Assembly: GCF_005144585.1 (NCBI RefSeq)
Contig: NZ_SSMQ01000012.1
Location: 124,001-188,000, forward strand
DNA from: Polyangium fumosum
GTDB taxonomy: Bacteria; Myxococcota_A; Polyangia; Polyangiales; Polyangiaceae
Reading direction: 5' to 3'
DNA length: 64,000 nt
The notes below the pieces were generated by a model. The model searched no databases. It saw only the letters and a list, made by a program, of their open reading frames with translations, and was not told the origin of the DNA. Positions 29,948-38,301 of this stretch are shown here, piece by piece. Made by a program: the position numbers and the translations under genes. Each line of letters starts with the position of its first letter. Within the stretch, counting starts at the first letter, position 1.

Positions 29948-30246
29948 GACGCGTCCTTGGATGCGTCCTTGGACGCGTCCTTTTCGAGCTTCGCGCGCAG
30001 CCGCGACACACTCTGCTCCAGCGACGAGACGACCCGCCGCAGGTCGCGCACCTCGTCGGACGTCGCCAGGCCCATCGACTTCGCGAACGCCTCTTTTTGC
30101 TCCGTCGTGAACGTCGAGACGCGCCCGGGCATGCTCATCGCCGTCATCACGAGCTTCATGAACCGCTCGTCCTGCATGAGCTTCGCGACCTGCGGGCTCG
30201 ACGCGAACTTCATTCCCTCGGAGACGATCCGATCCTTGATGGACAT
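29944..30246 (-). CDS. Small cytoplasmic coiled-coil protein
   Basis: 100 residues. Helical N-terminal half (GMKFASSPQVAKLMQDERF) and a C-terminal coiled coil (VRDLRRVVSSLEQSVSRLRAKL), ending in three DAS(K) repeats made by a 12-base DNA repeat. No signal peptide. The layout recalls phasin-like or cytoskeletal accessory proteins, but I cannot name the family. It converges with and touches the preceding lipoprotein gene. Confidence 0.7.
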   Translation of the reverse strand: MSIKDRIVSEGMKFASSPQVAKLMQDERFMKLVMTAMSMPGRVSTFTTEQKEAFAKSMGLATSDEVRDLRRVVSSLEQSVSRLRAKLEKDASKDASKDAS

Positions 30247-30418
30247 GGACGGAGCCTAGCAGACCCGGGCAAGCCGAGGGTGCAGCGTAGGCGGCCCCCT
30301 GTCCCCCGTCCTTCCATAAAAAGTTGGTTCGATTTGCGTTTGCCATTACGTTTGTCAGAGTCCTGCAGAGCCATTCGCGCCGGATTTTCCCCGCGCGTGG
30401 GCTCGGGGAGGGGAGCGA

Positions 30419-30862
30419 ATGCACTCGAACGGCCTCGCCAATGGCTGCGTGCCGGGCGTTCACGAATCCGACGACGATCCGCCGTCGACCCAGCCCAGGA
30501 CCAAGCGCTCTGCCGAGGCGTCGCCCGATTCCACGGTCCTGCTTTGCGTCCAGGTCATGCCGCCCGACGCCCGTATCTTCCTCGACGATACGTTGATCTC
30601 GGTCGGGCCGCATCGCGGGCGTATTCCGTGTGAGCTTCGCTGGCGTGTCCTGCGCGCCGTGGCGCCGGGGTATGTCTCGTGGGCCGAGGTCATCATGCCC
30701 GTCACCGACATCACCGTGGCCGTGGCCCTCGGGCGCAAGGCGCAATCGACGCCGCCGCCGCCGCGCCCGATCCGCGTCGTCCTCCGCCAGCCGGAAGAGC
30801 CCGTGCCGGATTCGACGCCCCCGTCCTCCACCGATCCGCTGGCGATCACCGTCGGCTGGTGA
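30419..30862 (+). CDS. Small protein with PEGA-like domain
   Basis: 147 residues. There is no signal peptide. Residues 45-105 match the PEGA pattern of a short beta domain (VMPPDARIFLDDTLI, then GRIPCELRWRVLRAVAPGY), usually found on the outside of kinases and surface proteins in myxobacteria. Pro/Ser/Thr-rich tails flank it. A GGGAGGGGAGCG ribosome site precedes the ATG. Function unknown; an intrinsic terminator follows. Confidence 0.7.
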   Translation: MHSNGLANGCVPGVHESDDDPPSTQPRTKRSAEASPDSTVLLCVQVMPPDARIFLDDTLISVGPHRGRIPCELRWRVLRAVAPGYVSWAEVIMPVTDITVAVALGRKAQSTPPPPRPIRVVLRQPEEPVPDSTPPSSTDPLAITVGW

Positions 30863-30874
30863 ATTCGGCCTTTG

Positions 30875-30927
30875 CGCTCGGGGGCTCGGCTCGTAGGCCG
30901 CGCCGGGCCCCCGAGCGTTGTTTTCTT
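30875..30927 (+). terminator. Intrinsic terminator after the PEGA-like gene
   Basis: Perfect 11-base arms CGCTCGGGGGC (30875-30885) and GCCCCCGAGCG (30907-30917), followed by TTGTTTTCTT. It lies in the short gap between convergent genes, just before the hydrolase stop codon. Confidence 0.7.
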
Positions 30928-30945
30928 CCCTTCCCGCGCGACGCT

Positions 30946-31989
30946 TCAATGGGCGACGCGCGCGCCGAGCCACCGCGTGAGCAGCGGCCAAACCGTATGC
31001 GTCGAGCGGCTGCCCATGATCAGATCGATGTGGCCTTGCGGGAACACGCGGTACGTCTTGTCCCCCGATCGGCTCGATCGATAGGCCGGCTCGACCGACG
31101 CGGGCGGCGCGAGATCGTCGCTCTCGCCCGCGACCACGAGCAGCGGCACGTCCATCGCCTCGAACCCCTCGACGAACCCGGACAACCCTCCGAGCCGGTG
31201 CCCGCTCTGCCGCGCCTCCGCCGCCGCGAGGAACATGTTCCGGAGCACCGTGATGCTCCCGCTATCCATCGCCAGGGACATGTGCTGCGCGAGCACCACG
31301 GGCTCCATCGATCCCGGACGGAAGCCGCGAATCGGCAGTGGAAACACGGGACTTTCGACGAGCACGCGCGCGAGCCGGACGACCTCGCCGATGGCGCGCA
31401 GCCCGAGCGCCCCGTGGCCGAACGACATCCGCCGGTCCACGGCGAGCAGCAGGTGGCCGGCCAGCGTCAGCGGCAGCGAGCCGCGCGTGAAATGGTAGGG
31501 GCTGCCGAGGGTCACCACGCCGGCCACCGCGCCGTGGGCGAGGGGCGCCGCCGCGTAACTGACGAGCCCGCCGAGCGAATGTCCCACGAGGAACACCGGG
31601 TGCGGCCCGGCGAGCCGTTGCACTTCTTCGAGCGCCCAGGGGACGTCCTGCTTGACGAACTCGCTCACGTCGGTCGGCCGCCGCGCGCCGAGGTGTCGGG
31701 AACGGCCGTGGCCGCGCAGGTCCAGGTTGAAGACGTCGAAGCCCTCGCGGGCCAGGTAGTTCGACAGGCTCCGGGCGGGCAGGTGCCAGGCGTATCGATT
31801 TTGCCCGTAGCCGTGAATGAGCAGCACGCTCCCCCGCGTCCCGCCGAGCTCCGCCGAGCGTTTTCGCACCATCGCCAGCGGAATTCCATCCTCGGCACCG
31901 CCGCCCCGCACGACGCACAGCTCCTTGACGAAACGCCCGCGCGCGTCGCGATCGATCGCTTGTTCGACCCGGAGTTGGTGCAGGATCAT
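30946..31989 (-). CDS. Alpha/beta hydrolase
   Basis: 347 residues from the ATG giving MILHQLRVEQ. Alpha/beta hydrolase fold with oxyanion HGYGQNRYAW, nucleophile elbow GHSLGG, acid in the GESDDLAPP segment and catalytic His in FPQGHIDL. NLDLRGHGRS is a typical fold marker. No signal peptide. Candidate activities include esterase, lipase or thioesterase; the substrate is not predictable. In-frame starts further upstream (to 32157) add 56 residues unlike the family. It is divergent from the outer-membrane protein gene. Confidence 0.88.
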   Translation of the reverse strand: MILHQLRVEQAIDRDARGRFVKELCVVRGGGAEDGIPLAMVRKRSAELGGTRGSVLLIHGYGQNRYAWHLPARSLSNYLAREGFDVFNLDLRGHGRSRHLGARRPTDVSEFVKQDVPWALEEVQRLAGPHPVFLVGHSLGGLVSYAAAPLAHGAVAGVVTLGSPYHFTRGSLPLTLAGHLLLAVDRRMSFGHGALGLRAIGEVVRLARVLVESPVFPLPIRGFRPGSMEPVVLAQHMSLAMDSGSITVLRNMFLAAAEARQSGHRLGGLSGFVEGFEAMDVPLLVVAGESDDLAPPASVEPAYRSSRSGDKTYRVFPQGHIDLIMGSRSTHTVWPLLTRWLGARVAH

Positions 31990-32271
31990 CGGTCCCCTCC
32001 GATTACCTACAAGAATGCGCCGAGCATGCAACGCGCCGAGCACTTCCCGGACATTGGGGCCTCGCGTGTCTCCTCGTTTCCAAGGAAAACCGGGAAGCCG
32101 CGCGCATGAGGCCCCGGATTGGATGGCACGTGGGCCATGTCGAGTTGGGAAGATCACGTGGCTGGGCGTGTCGGTGGGGTGGGTGCGTCGCGGGGGCTTT
32201 CAAGACGGGCGGGCTCGTGTACTGTCTCGGGCGTCCTTCTCCCTTCGAGCACACCGACGAAAGAGCGCCCC

Positions 32272-33177
32272 ATGTCCCGCATGGCCCTGCTTACCCGCTT
32301 TGCTCCCTTGACCCTCGGCGCGTCCCTCTTCGTGGCCGGCACCGCGTATGCGCAGCCCTCCGAGGACGGGTTCGACAAGGACGCCGAAGATACGATGGCC
32401 GGAAAGGCGAACGACAAGGAGGAGGCGGCGGCCGGCGACAAGATGCCGGGCGAGAAGGAGAAAAAGAAGGAGGACAGCGGCGACGCCGGGATCTGGGACA
32501 CGAAAGAGGATCCCACGAAGGCGTACCGTTACGTCGGCCTCCGCTACCGCCACGCCATCATCCCGAAGGCGATCCTGAACCTCTTCACCGACGGCGGCGC
32601 CACGGTCGGGGTGCCGATGGGGGGCCTCGAGTTCGGCACGCGGCGCGACCGGCTCGAATACATTTTCTCGCTCTCGTACGCCGACTACTCGAAGGGCGAG
32701 ATGCTCTTCAAAGGCAAGGGCCAGCCGGTCACGGCGTACGAGCGCGTGCAGAGCGATCTCGCCGTCATTTACGGCAAGGTCGAGATCCTCTACGAGGTGC
32801 CGCTCGACAGCCGCAGCCGCTTCTCGCTCCTCTTCGGCGGCGGCGTGGGCATCGGCGGCGTCATCGGCGACCTCCGTCGGAGGCAGGTCTACCCGGGCTC
32901 GGGCAGTGATCCCGGCGTGCCCTCGCAGTGGAACGACTGCACGGCCTTCGGCGAACCGGACGCCACCTACTGCGACGTCGACAACGGCCACTTCGGCGAC
33001 TACGCCGAGCCGAGCTGGGCGAGCGGCGGATCCAAGCCGTTCATTTTCCCGTGGATCGCCGTGCCGCAGGTGAGCTTCCGCTACAAGCCCATCAAGATGC
33101 TCCAGGCGCGCGCCGACGTGGGCTTCGCCATTAGCTCGGGCGTCTACTTCGGCGCCAGCATCGACTACATCCTCTGA
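32272..33177 (+). CDS. Outer-membrane beta-barrel-like protein
   Basis: 301 residues. A signal peptide ends at GTAYAQ. A charged Glu/Lys/Asp linker (about 25-75) is followed by alternating amphipathic strands (YRYVGLRYRHAII, LEYIFSLSYADYS, RFSLLFGGGVGIGG, QVSFRYKPIKMLQAR) and a final strand ending in an aromatic/hydrophobic residue (FGASIDYIL), as expected for an OmpA-like small barrel. Role unknown. It starts 20 bases before the large kinase fusion gene ends its own leader and may share its transcript. Confidence 0.78.
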   Translation: MSRMALLTRFAPLTLGASLFVAGTAYAQPSEDGFDKDAEDTMAGKANDKEEAAAGDKMPGEKEKKKEDSGDAGIWDTKEDPTKAYRYVGLRYRHAIIPKAILNLFTDGGATVGVPMGGLEFGTRRDRLEYIFSLSYADYSKGEMLFKGKGQPVTAYERVQSDLAVIYGKVEILYEVPLDSRSRFSLLFGGGVGIGGVIGDLRRRQVYPGSGSDPGVPSQWNDCTAFGEPDATYCDVDNGHFGDYAEPSWASGGSKPFIFPWIAVPQVSFRYKPIKMLQARADVGFAISSGVYFGASIDYIL

Positions 33178-33197
33178 ACGAGGAGCCCAGGGGAACG

Positions 33198-36100
33198 TTG
33201 CAGCTCCCGCCCCGATACGAGCCCATCGCGCCCCTTGGCAAGGGCGGCGGCGGAGAAGTGTGGTCGGCCAAAGACCGCATCACCGGCGCGACCGTGGCCG
33301 TGAAGGTCCTCGCCGAAGGCGCGAACGAGGCAGAAATGCTCGCCCTCGTGCGCGAGGCCGTGGCCCTCTCCGGCCTCGAAGGCCTCGGCGTGCCGCGCAT
33401 CCTCGGCTTCGGACGCCTGCCGAACAGCCCCCGCGCCTACCTCGTGCGGGAGCTCGTCGTCGGCAAGAGCCTGGCCGCGCGATTCGCAGAACCAGACGAG
33501 CCGCTGGAGATCCTCGCGGCGATCGCGCAGGCCGCCGATCAGCTCACGCGCCTGCACCGCGCGCTCTTGCTGCACGGGGACTTGAAGCCCGCGAACATCA
33601 TCGTCGGGCCCTTCGGCAAGGCGACGCTCGTCGACCTCGGGCTCGCGGCGAACTTCCGCGACGGCGGCGAACGCCCGTCGGGCCTCACGCCGCGTTACGC
33701 CGCGCCCGAGCTGCTCACGGGCGCGCGGCTCGGCGTTCGCGCCGAGATCTATGCCCTCGGCGTCACGCTGCGCGAGGCCCTCGTCGCGGTGGGACCTCGG
33801 CTCGATCCGGCCGTCGTCGCGGCGCTCGAAGAGGTCGAGCGCCGCGCCACCGCGACCGATCCGACGAGCCGCTTCCCGAGCGCGGACGAGCTCGCGAGCG
33901 CCATCCGCCGCGCTGCGTCCTTGCCCATGCCCGAGGCGTTCGCCTCGCGCGACGCGCTCGTCTGGCCCATCGTTGGCATCGACGAGCACGCCGCCGCGCT
34001 CGACGCGCAGATCGAGGACCTGCGCTCGGGCGGCGGCATCGTGGTCACGGGCCTGCCGGGCGCCGGCAAGAGCACGCTCCTCCGACGCGTCGCGTGGTGG
34101 CTCGGCGTGAAGGGGCGCGGCGTGGCGTGGGTCGAAGCTGCGCTCGCGCCCGACCCGGGCCAGGCGATGGACCTCGAGCTCGCGGGGGCCGAGGAGGCGG
34201 AGGGCGCCATCGTCCTCGTGGACGACGCCGATCGCCTCGCGAAGCCCGACCTCACGCGCCTCGCCGCCCTGCGCGAGGCCGGCGCCCGCGTCGTCGTCAC
34301 CTTCGACCCGGAGCGCCTGCCGAACCTGCCGGGCCCGACGCTCGAGCTCTTCGCCGTCCCGCCGCTCGACGAGGCGCGCGCGCGGGACCTCGTGCGCTCG
34401 GCGATCCCTTCACTCGGCGACGTCGTCGCGGCTCACGTCGCGCGCCGCGCGGGCCACTTGCCCGGCAAGATCCGCGCGATCGTCGAGGCGATCGCGCGTG
34501 CCCCCGTCGCGAGCGCCGCGGACGTCGATCGCTTGCTCGCCGAGGAGGACGAGCGCGGCACCGATCGTGAGCGTGCGATGAAGCTGCTCGATCGGGGCCA
34601 TGTCGACGAGGCCGCCGAGGTGCTCGCGCGCCTCGAAGACGACCCCTCGCCGGCCGTGGCGATCGCCCGCGCGCGCCTGTTCACGAGCCGCGGCGACGCC
34701 CTGCGCGCGATCGCCGAGCTCGAGCGCGTGCAGGACGAGGCCCTCGCGGCCGACGCCGAGATCGCCGCCTCGTATTGCCTCCATGCGGCGCGCGCGCTCC
34801 TCCGCGCCGGCGACTACGCGGGCGCCGAGACCCAGGCCGGCGCCGCGGCCGAACGCACGGGCCTCCCGGCGGCCGCGGACGACGCCGCGCCTTTGCCCCG
34901 CGCCGAGGGCCGCCGCGCGCTCTCCATGCTGGCGATCGCCGCCGATGCGCTCGCCGTCTCGGGCCTCGCGCAGAGCTTCTCCTCGCGGCACGACGACGCC
35001 AAGCGCACGCTCACGCGCGCCGTGCGCCTCGCGCGTGGGGTCGGCGGCGAGCCGCGTATCCTCTCCGTCGCGCTCGGCTCCCTCGCCTTCGCGCTCCAGC
35101 GCGACGACCAGCTCGACCCCGCGAAGGCTGCCTACGAAGAAGCCCTCTCCGCGGCCGAGCAAGCGGGCGACGCGGGCAGCGTGGCCACGACACGCTTGAA
35201 CCTCGCGGGCATCGCCAAGGCGCAAGGTGACCTCGCGGCTGCGCTCATGCACCTCGAAGCGGCGGTCGACATGGGCCACCGCTCGGGCCGCGTCCCCACG
35301 CTTCGCCAGGCGCTCTTGAACCTCGCGAACCTGGAGCTTTACCTCGGCCGCCTCGCGCGGGCGCGTGTCTCCATCGACCAGCTCGCGCTCCAGCGCAGCG
35401 AGCTCGGCCCGAGCCAGCGCGCGCAGCTCCTCTCGCTCGAAGCCGAACACGCCGCGCGCTCGGGAGATCCCGCCGCGGCCGAGCGCCTCTGCGGCGCCTG
35501 CGCCGAGAGCTGGGAGAGCCTCGGCCGAGGCGTCGACGCGGCCGAAGCGCGGCTCGAACGCGTGATGATCGCCCCTGCGACGTCCGGCGATGACGCGCGT
35601 GATCTCGATGCCGAAATCGAGCGTGCTTCGGCGGCGCTCGGCGGTGGCTCGGCGCATCGCCCGCTCCTCTCGCTCGCGCGCGCCCGCGTGGCCACGCTGC
35701 GCGGCGACGAACGGCAGGCGGCGGCGCACTGCGAAGAGGCGCTCGAAGCGGCGCGCGCCTCGGGCCAGAAGGACTTCGTCGCCCGTGCCCTCGAAGCACG
35801 CGCCACCCTGCACGAGGACGGCGGCAAGCCCATGCTCGCGCGCCGCGACCGGGAGGCCGCGCTCGCCGTGCTGGAGGAGATCGCCTCCGTCTTGCCGCGC
35901 GACCTGCGTGAGGTCTTCTGGGACGACCCGCGCCGCCGTGCCTTGCGCGCGCTCTGCGTGCCCTCCGTGCACACCCCGCCGGCTGCGGCGCCCGCACCGC
36001 CGAACGCCTCGCCTTCGAGCACGCTCGCCGCGCCGCGCAAGGCCCCCACGGAGGAGCGCCTCGCGCGCATCCTGGAGATCAACCGCGCCATCGCGGGCGA

Positions 36101-37733
36101 GGTCGATCTCGCGCGCCTGCTGGAGAAGGTCACCGACCACGCGATCGCCCTCCTCGGCGCCGAGCGGGGCTTCGTCATTCTCAAGAGCACGCAGCCGCGG
36201 GACGAGGCCAATCCGACGGCTGCGCTCCCGTTCGCGCTCTCGGTCCACGCCTTCCGCGGCCGCGAGGGCGACGACGCGCACGCGCGTTTCTCGCAGTCGA
36301 TTGCCGAGCGTGTCGTCCACGTCGGCGAGCCGATCGTCACGGTGAGCGCGCGCGAGGACGCCCGCATGGCCGGGTATGTCTCGGTCCACCAGCTCATGCT
36401 CCAGTCGATCGCGTGTGTGCCCATCCGCGCGCGTGGCGGCGAGGTCATCGGCGCGCTTTACCTGGAGACGCGCCTCCGCGCTGCGATGGCCTTCACGGAC
36501 GAGCTCCCCACGCTCGTCGCGCTCGCCGATCAGGTGGCGATCGCCATCGAGACCGCGCGCCTCGTCGGCGAGAACGCGCGCCGCGCGCGGGAGCTCGAAA
36601 AGAAGAGCGCGGAGCTCGAACGTGCGAACGGCGACCTCGAAGTGGCCCGCGCCGAGCTCGAAGAGCTGCTCGGCCTGCGCACCGAGGAGCTCAAGGCCAC
36701 GAAGCGCGACCTCCGCTCGGCCCGCGCGGTCATCAAGGGGCATTTCGGCTACGAGGGCCTCGTCGGCCGCAGCGAGGCCATGCGCCGCGTCTACGCGCTC
36801 ATCGATCGCGTCAAGGACACGGACATCCCCGTCCTCGTCATCGGCGAGAGCGGCACGGGCAAAGAAGTCGTCGCGCGGGCCATTCACAACGCCGGCCCGC
36901 GCGCCAAAAAACCCTTCGTGGGCATCAACGTCGGCGCCATTCCCGAGCACCTCCTGGAGAGCGAGCTCTTCGGCCACGTGCGAGGCGCCTTCACCGGCGC
37001 CGATCGGGATCGCCGTGGCCTCTTCCGCGAGGCCGAGGGCGGCACGATCCTCCTCGACGAAATCGGCGAAATGCCCCCGAAAATGCAGGCCGGCCTCCTC
37101 CGTGTCCTCCAGGAAAAGGTCGTCCGCCCGGTCGGCGGCGCGCGCGAAGAGCCCGTGAACACGCGCGTCGTCGCCGCGACCCACCGGGACCTCGTGGCGA
37201 TGACCGCGGCCGGCACCTTCCGCGAGGACCTCCTCTACCGCTTGCACGTCGTCGAGGTCCGCGTCCCGCCCTTGCGCGAGCGCATCGAGGACATCCCGAT
37301 CCTCATCGACCATTTCCTCGGCATCTTCGCGGCTCGTTATGGCCGTGAGCGCCGGAGCGTCTCGCGGGCCGCGCTTCGCCGGCTGATGGGGCATGGCTGG
37401 CCGGGCAACGTGCGCCAGCTCGAAAACGTCCTCTTGAATGCGTGGGTCCTCTCGGATCAAGCCGAGCTCGAGCCCGAGGACTTCGAGCTCCCCGAGGCCC
37501 GCCTCGCCCCGCGCCCGCCGTCCCCGCCGGAGAGCCTCCGCGAAGGCCCCCGCAGCGCTTCGCCCGAGCCCTCGCGCAAGCTCTCCTCGCTCGAAGCGCA
37601 CAAGGCCGACGAGCGCGAGCGTATCCTCGCGGCGCTCCAGGCCTCGAACTGGAACCGCGTGAAGGCCGCGCGCCTCGTGGGTTTGCCCCGGCGCACGTTT
37701 TACAGGCGCCTCAAGGAGTACGGAATCCAATGA
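33198..37733 (+). CDS. Kinase + NTPase + TPR-like + GAF + sigma-54 activator fusion protein
   Basis: 1511 residues from a TTG start. Residues 8-245: Ser/Thr kinase domain with Gly loop GKGGGGEVW, K36, HGDLKPAN (D128; the HRD arginine is Gly) and DLG at 146-148. Residues about 275-440: NTPase with Walker A GLPGAGKS (285-292) and Walker B IVLVDDAD. Residues about 440-940: helical TPR-like repeats. About 955-1125: GAF sensor domain. About 1190-1425: sigma-54 AAA+ with GESGTGKE (1216-1223), GAFTGA at 1263-1268 and LLDEIGEM (D1287, E1288). The last 48 residues are a Fis-type HTH. It should couple protein phosphorylation and ligand sensing to sigma-54 promoter opening. The stop overlaps the next gene. 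Confidence 0.93.
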   Translation: MQLPPRYEPIAPLGKGGGGEVWSAKDRITGATVAVKVLAEGANEAEMLALVREAVALSGLEGLGVPRILGFGRLPNSPRAYLVRELVVGKSLAARFAEPDEPLEILAAIAQAADQLTRLHRALLLHGDLKPANIIVGPFGKATLVDLGLAANFRDGGERPSGLTPRYAAPELLTGARLGVRAEIYALGVTLREALVAVGPRLDPAVVAALEEVERRATATDPTSRFPSADELASAIRRAASLPMPEAFASRDALVWPIVGIDEHAAALDAQIEDLRSGGGIVVTGLPGAGKSTLLRRVAWWLGVKGRGVAWVEAALAPDPGQAMDLELAGAEEAEGAIVLVDDADRLAKPDLTRLAALREAGARVVVTFDPERLPNLPGPTLELFAVPPLDEARARDLVRSAIPSLGDVVAAHVARRAGHLPGKIRAIVEAIARAPVASAADVDRLLAEEDERGTDRERAMKLLDRGHVDEAAEVLARLEDDPSPAVAIARARLFTSRGDALRAIAELERVQDEALAADAEIAASYCLHAARALLRAGDYAGAETQAGAAAERTGLPAAADDAAPLPRAEGRRALSMLAIAADALAVSGLAQSFSSRHDDAKRTLTRAVRLARGVGGEPRILSVALGSLAFALQRDDQLDPAKAAYEEALSAAEQAGDAGSVATTRLNLAGIAKAQGDLAAALMHLEAAVDMGHRSGRVPTLRQALLNLANLELYLGRLARARVSIDQLALQRSELGPSQRAQLLSLEAEHAARSGDPAAAERLCGACAESWESLGRGVDAAEARLERVMIAPATSGDDARDLDAEIERASAALGGGSAHRPLLSLARARVATLRGDERQAAAHCEEALEAARASGQKDFVARALEARATLHEDGGKPMLARRDREAALAVLEEIASVLPRDLREVFWDDPRRRALRALCVPSVHTPPAAAPAPPNASPSSTLAAPRKAPTEERLARILEINRAIAGEVDLARLLEKVTDHAIALLGAERGFVILKSTQPRDEANPTAALPFALSVHAFRGREGDDAHARFSQSIAERVVHVGEPIVTVSAREDARMAGYVSVHQLMLQSIACVPIRARGGEVIGALYLETRLRAAMAFTDELPTLVALADQVAIAIETARLVGENARRARELEKKSAELERANGDLEVARAELEELLGLRTEELKATKRDLRSARAVIKGHFGYEGLVGRSEAMRRVYALIDRVKDTDIPVLVIGESGTGKEVVARAIHNAGPRAKKPFVGINVGAIPEHLLESELFGHVRGAFTGADRDRRGLFREAEGGTILLDEIGEMPPKMQAGLLRVLQEKVVRPVGGAREEPVNTRVVAATHRDLVAMTAAGTFREDLLYRLHVVEVRVPPLRERIEDIPILIDHFLGIFAARYGRERRSVSRAALRRLMGHGWPGNVRQLENVLLNAWVLSDQAELEPEDFELPEARLAPRPPSPPESLREGPRSASPEPSRKLSSLEAHKADERERILAALQASNWNRVKAARLVGLPRRTFYRRLKEYGIQ

Positions 37734-38032
37734 CCGCCCAGCCCGGCAACCTCGCCGCCCTCGTGGACGGCGTCGCGCTGCCCGAAGAAGAGGCGCGCGA
37801 CCTCTGGAAGCGCTTCAGCGAATGGATGGGCGAGCACCGCGGGGACATGGCGGGGTTCGCAAAGGCCAGCGGATTCGCGCAGATCACGCCCGAATACAGG
37901 GGCGGGCGTGCCGTGCTCGTCGCGTATACGAAGGAACCGCCGCCTGCGCCGCCGCCCAAGAAGCCGGCGGGGAAGGGGAGCGGAGCTGGTCGAGGCGGAG
38001 GCGGTCGCAAGGGCGGCGGCGGGAAACGATGA
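37730..38032 (+). CDS. Small basic Gly/Pro/Lys-rich protein coupled to the fusion regulator
   Basis: 100 residues. The ATG overlaps the stop of the large regulator gene (ATGA), so translation is coupled. Residues 1-65 are a helical acidic domain (LPEEEARDLWKRFSEWMGEHRGD); the last 35 are Pro then Gly/Lys/Arg-rich (PPPKKPAGKGSG and onward), a tail of the type that binds nucleic acid. No family recognised. The coupling suggests it works with the regulator. Confidence 0.7.
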   Translation: MTAQPGNLAALVDGVALPEEEARDLWKRFSEWMGEHRGDMAGFAKASGFAQITPEYRGGRAVLVAYTKEPPPAPPPKKPAGKGSGAGRGGGGRKGGGGKR

Positions 38033-38059
38033 CCTCGTTCGTCGAGGTCCTTCGTCCGC

Positions 38060-38290
38060 TCACGGCTTCTTCTTCGATACGATCTTGACGAGCCGCGTCT
38101 TCACCGACGACGCATCCGCCGGCGGATTCGCCACTGGCTCCCGCTTCACCCGCAGCTCGTAGGCGTACCCCTCTTCGTAGGGAAACCCCTCGATCCTCCC
38201 GTAGAAGCGCTCCCATTCCTTGTTGTCCGCCTCGCGGACTTGCCTCGACCCCTCGTGCGAATTTCCTGGAATCGTCGCTCGACGCCTGGA
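38060..38290 (-). pseudogene. 3' remnant of a DUF4377-domain gene
   Basis: The minus strand reads EWERFYGRIEGFPYEEGYAY, then ELRVKREP and NPPADASS, ending KIVSKKKP before a stop. This is the C-terminal signature of DUF4377 proteins (FYxxIxGFxYexGYxYxLxV and NPPADAS). No ATG, GTG or TTG start is in frame before an upstream stop near 38291, and the conserved first half of the domain is absent, so it is a truncated fragment. A 10-base direct repeat (CGATTCCAGG) at its 5' edge may mark the break. The neighbouring astacin gene begins just beyond it. Confidence 0.65.
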
Positions 38291-38301
38291 ATCGTTCGAT
38301 C

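Noticed and set aside
30300-30360. A/T-richer stretch TTGGTT...TACGTT as a promoter for the PEGA-like gene
   Set aside because: Poor match at both hexamers; not better than chance.
34410-37730. 1106-codon minus-strand frame opposite the fusion regulator
   Set aside because: No domain, skewed composition, and fully antisense to a gene with six recognisable domains.
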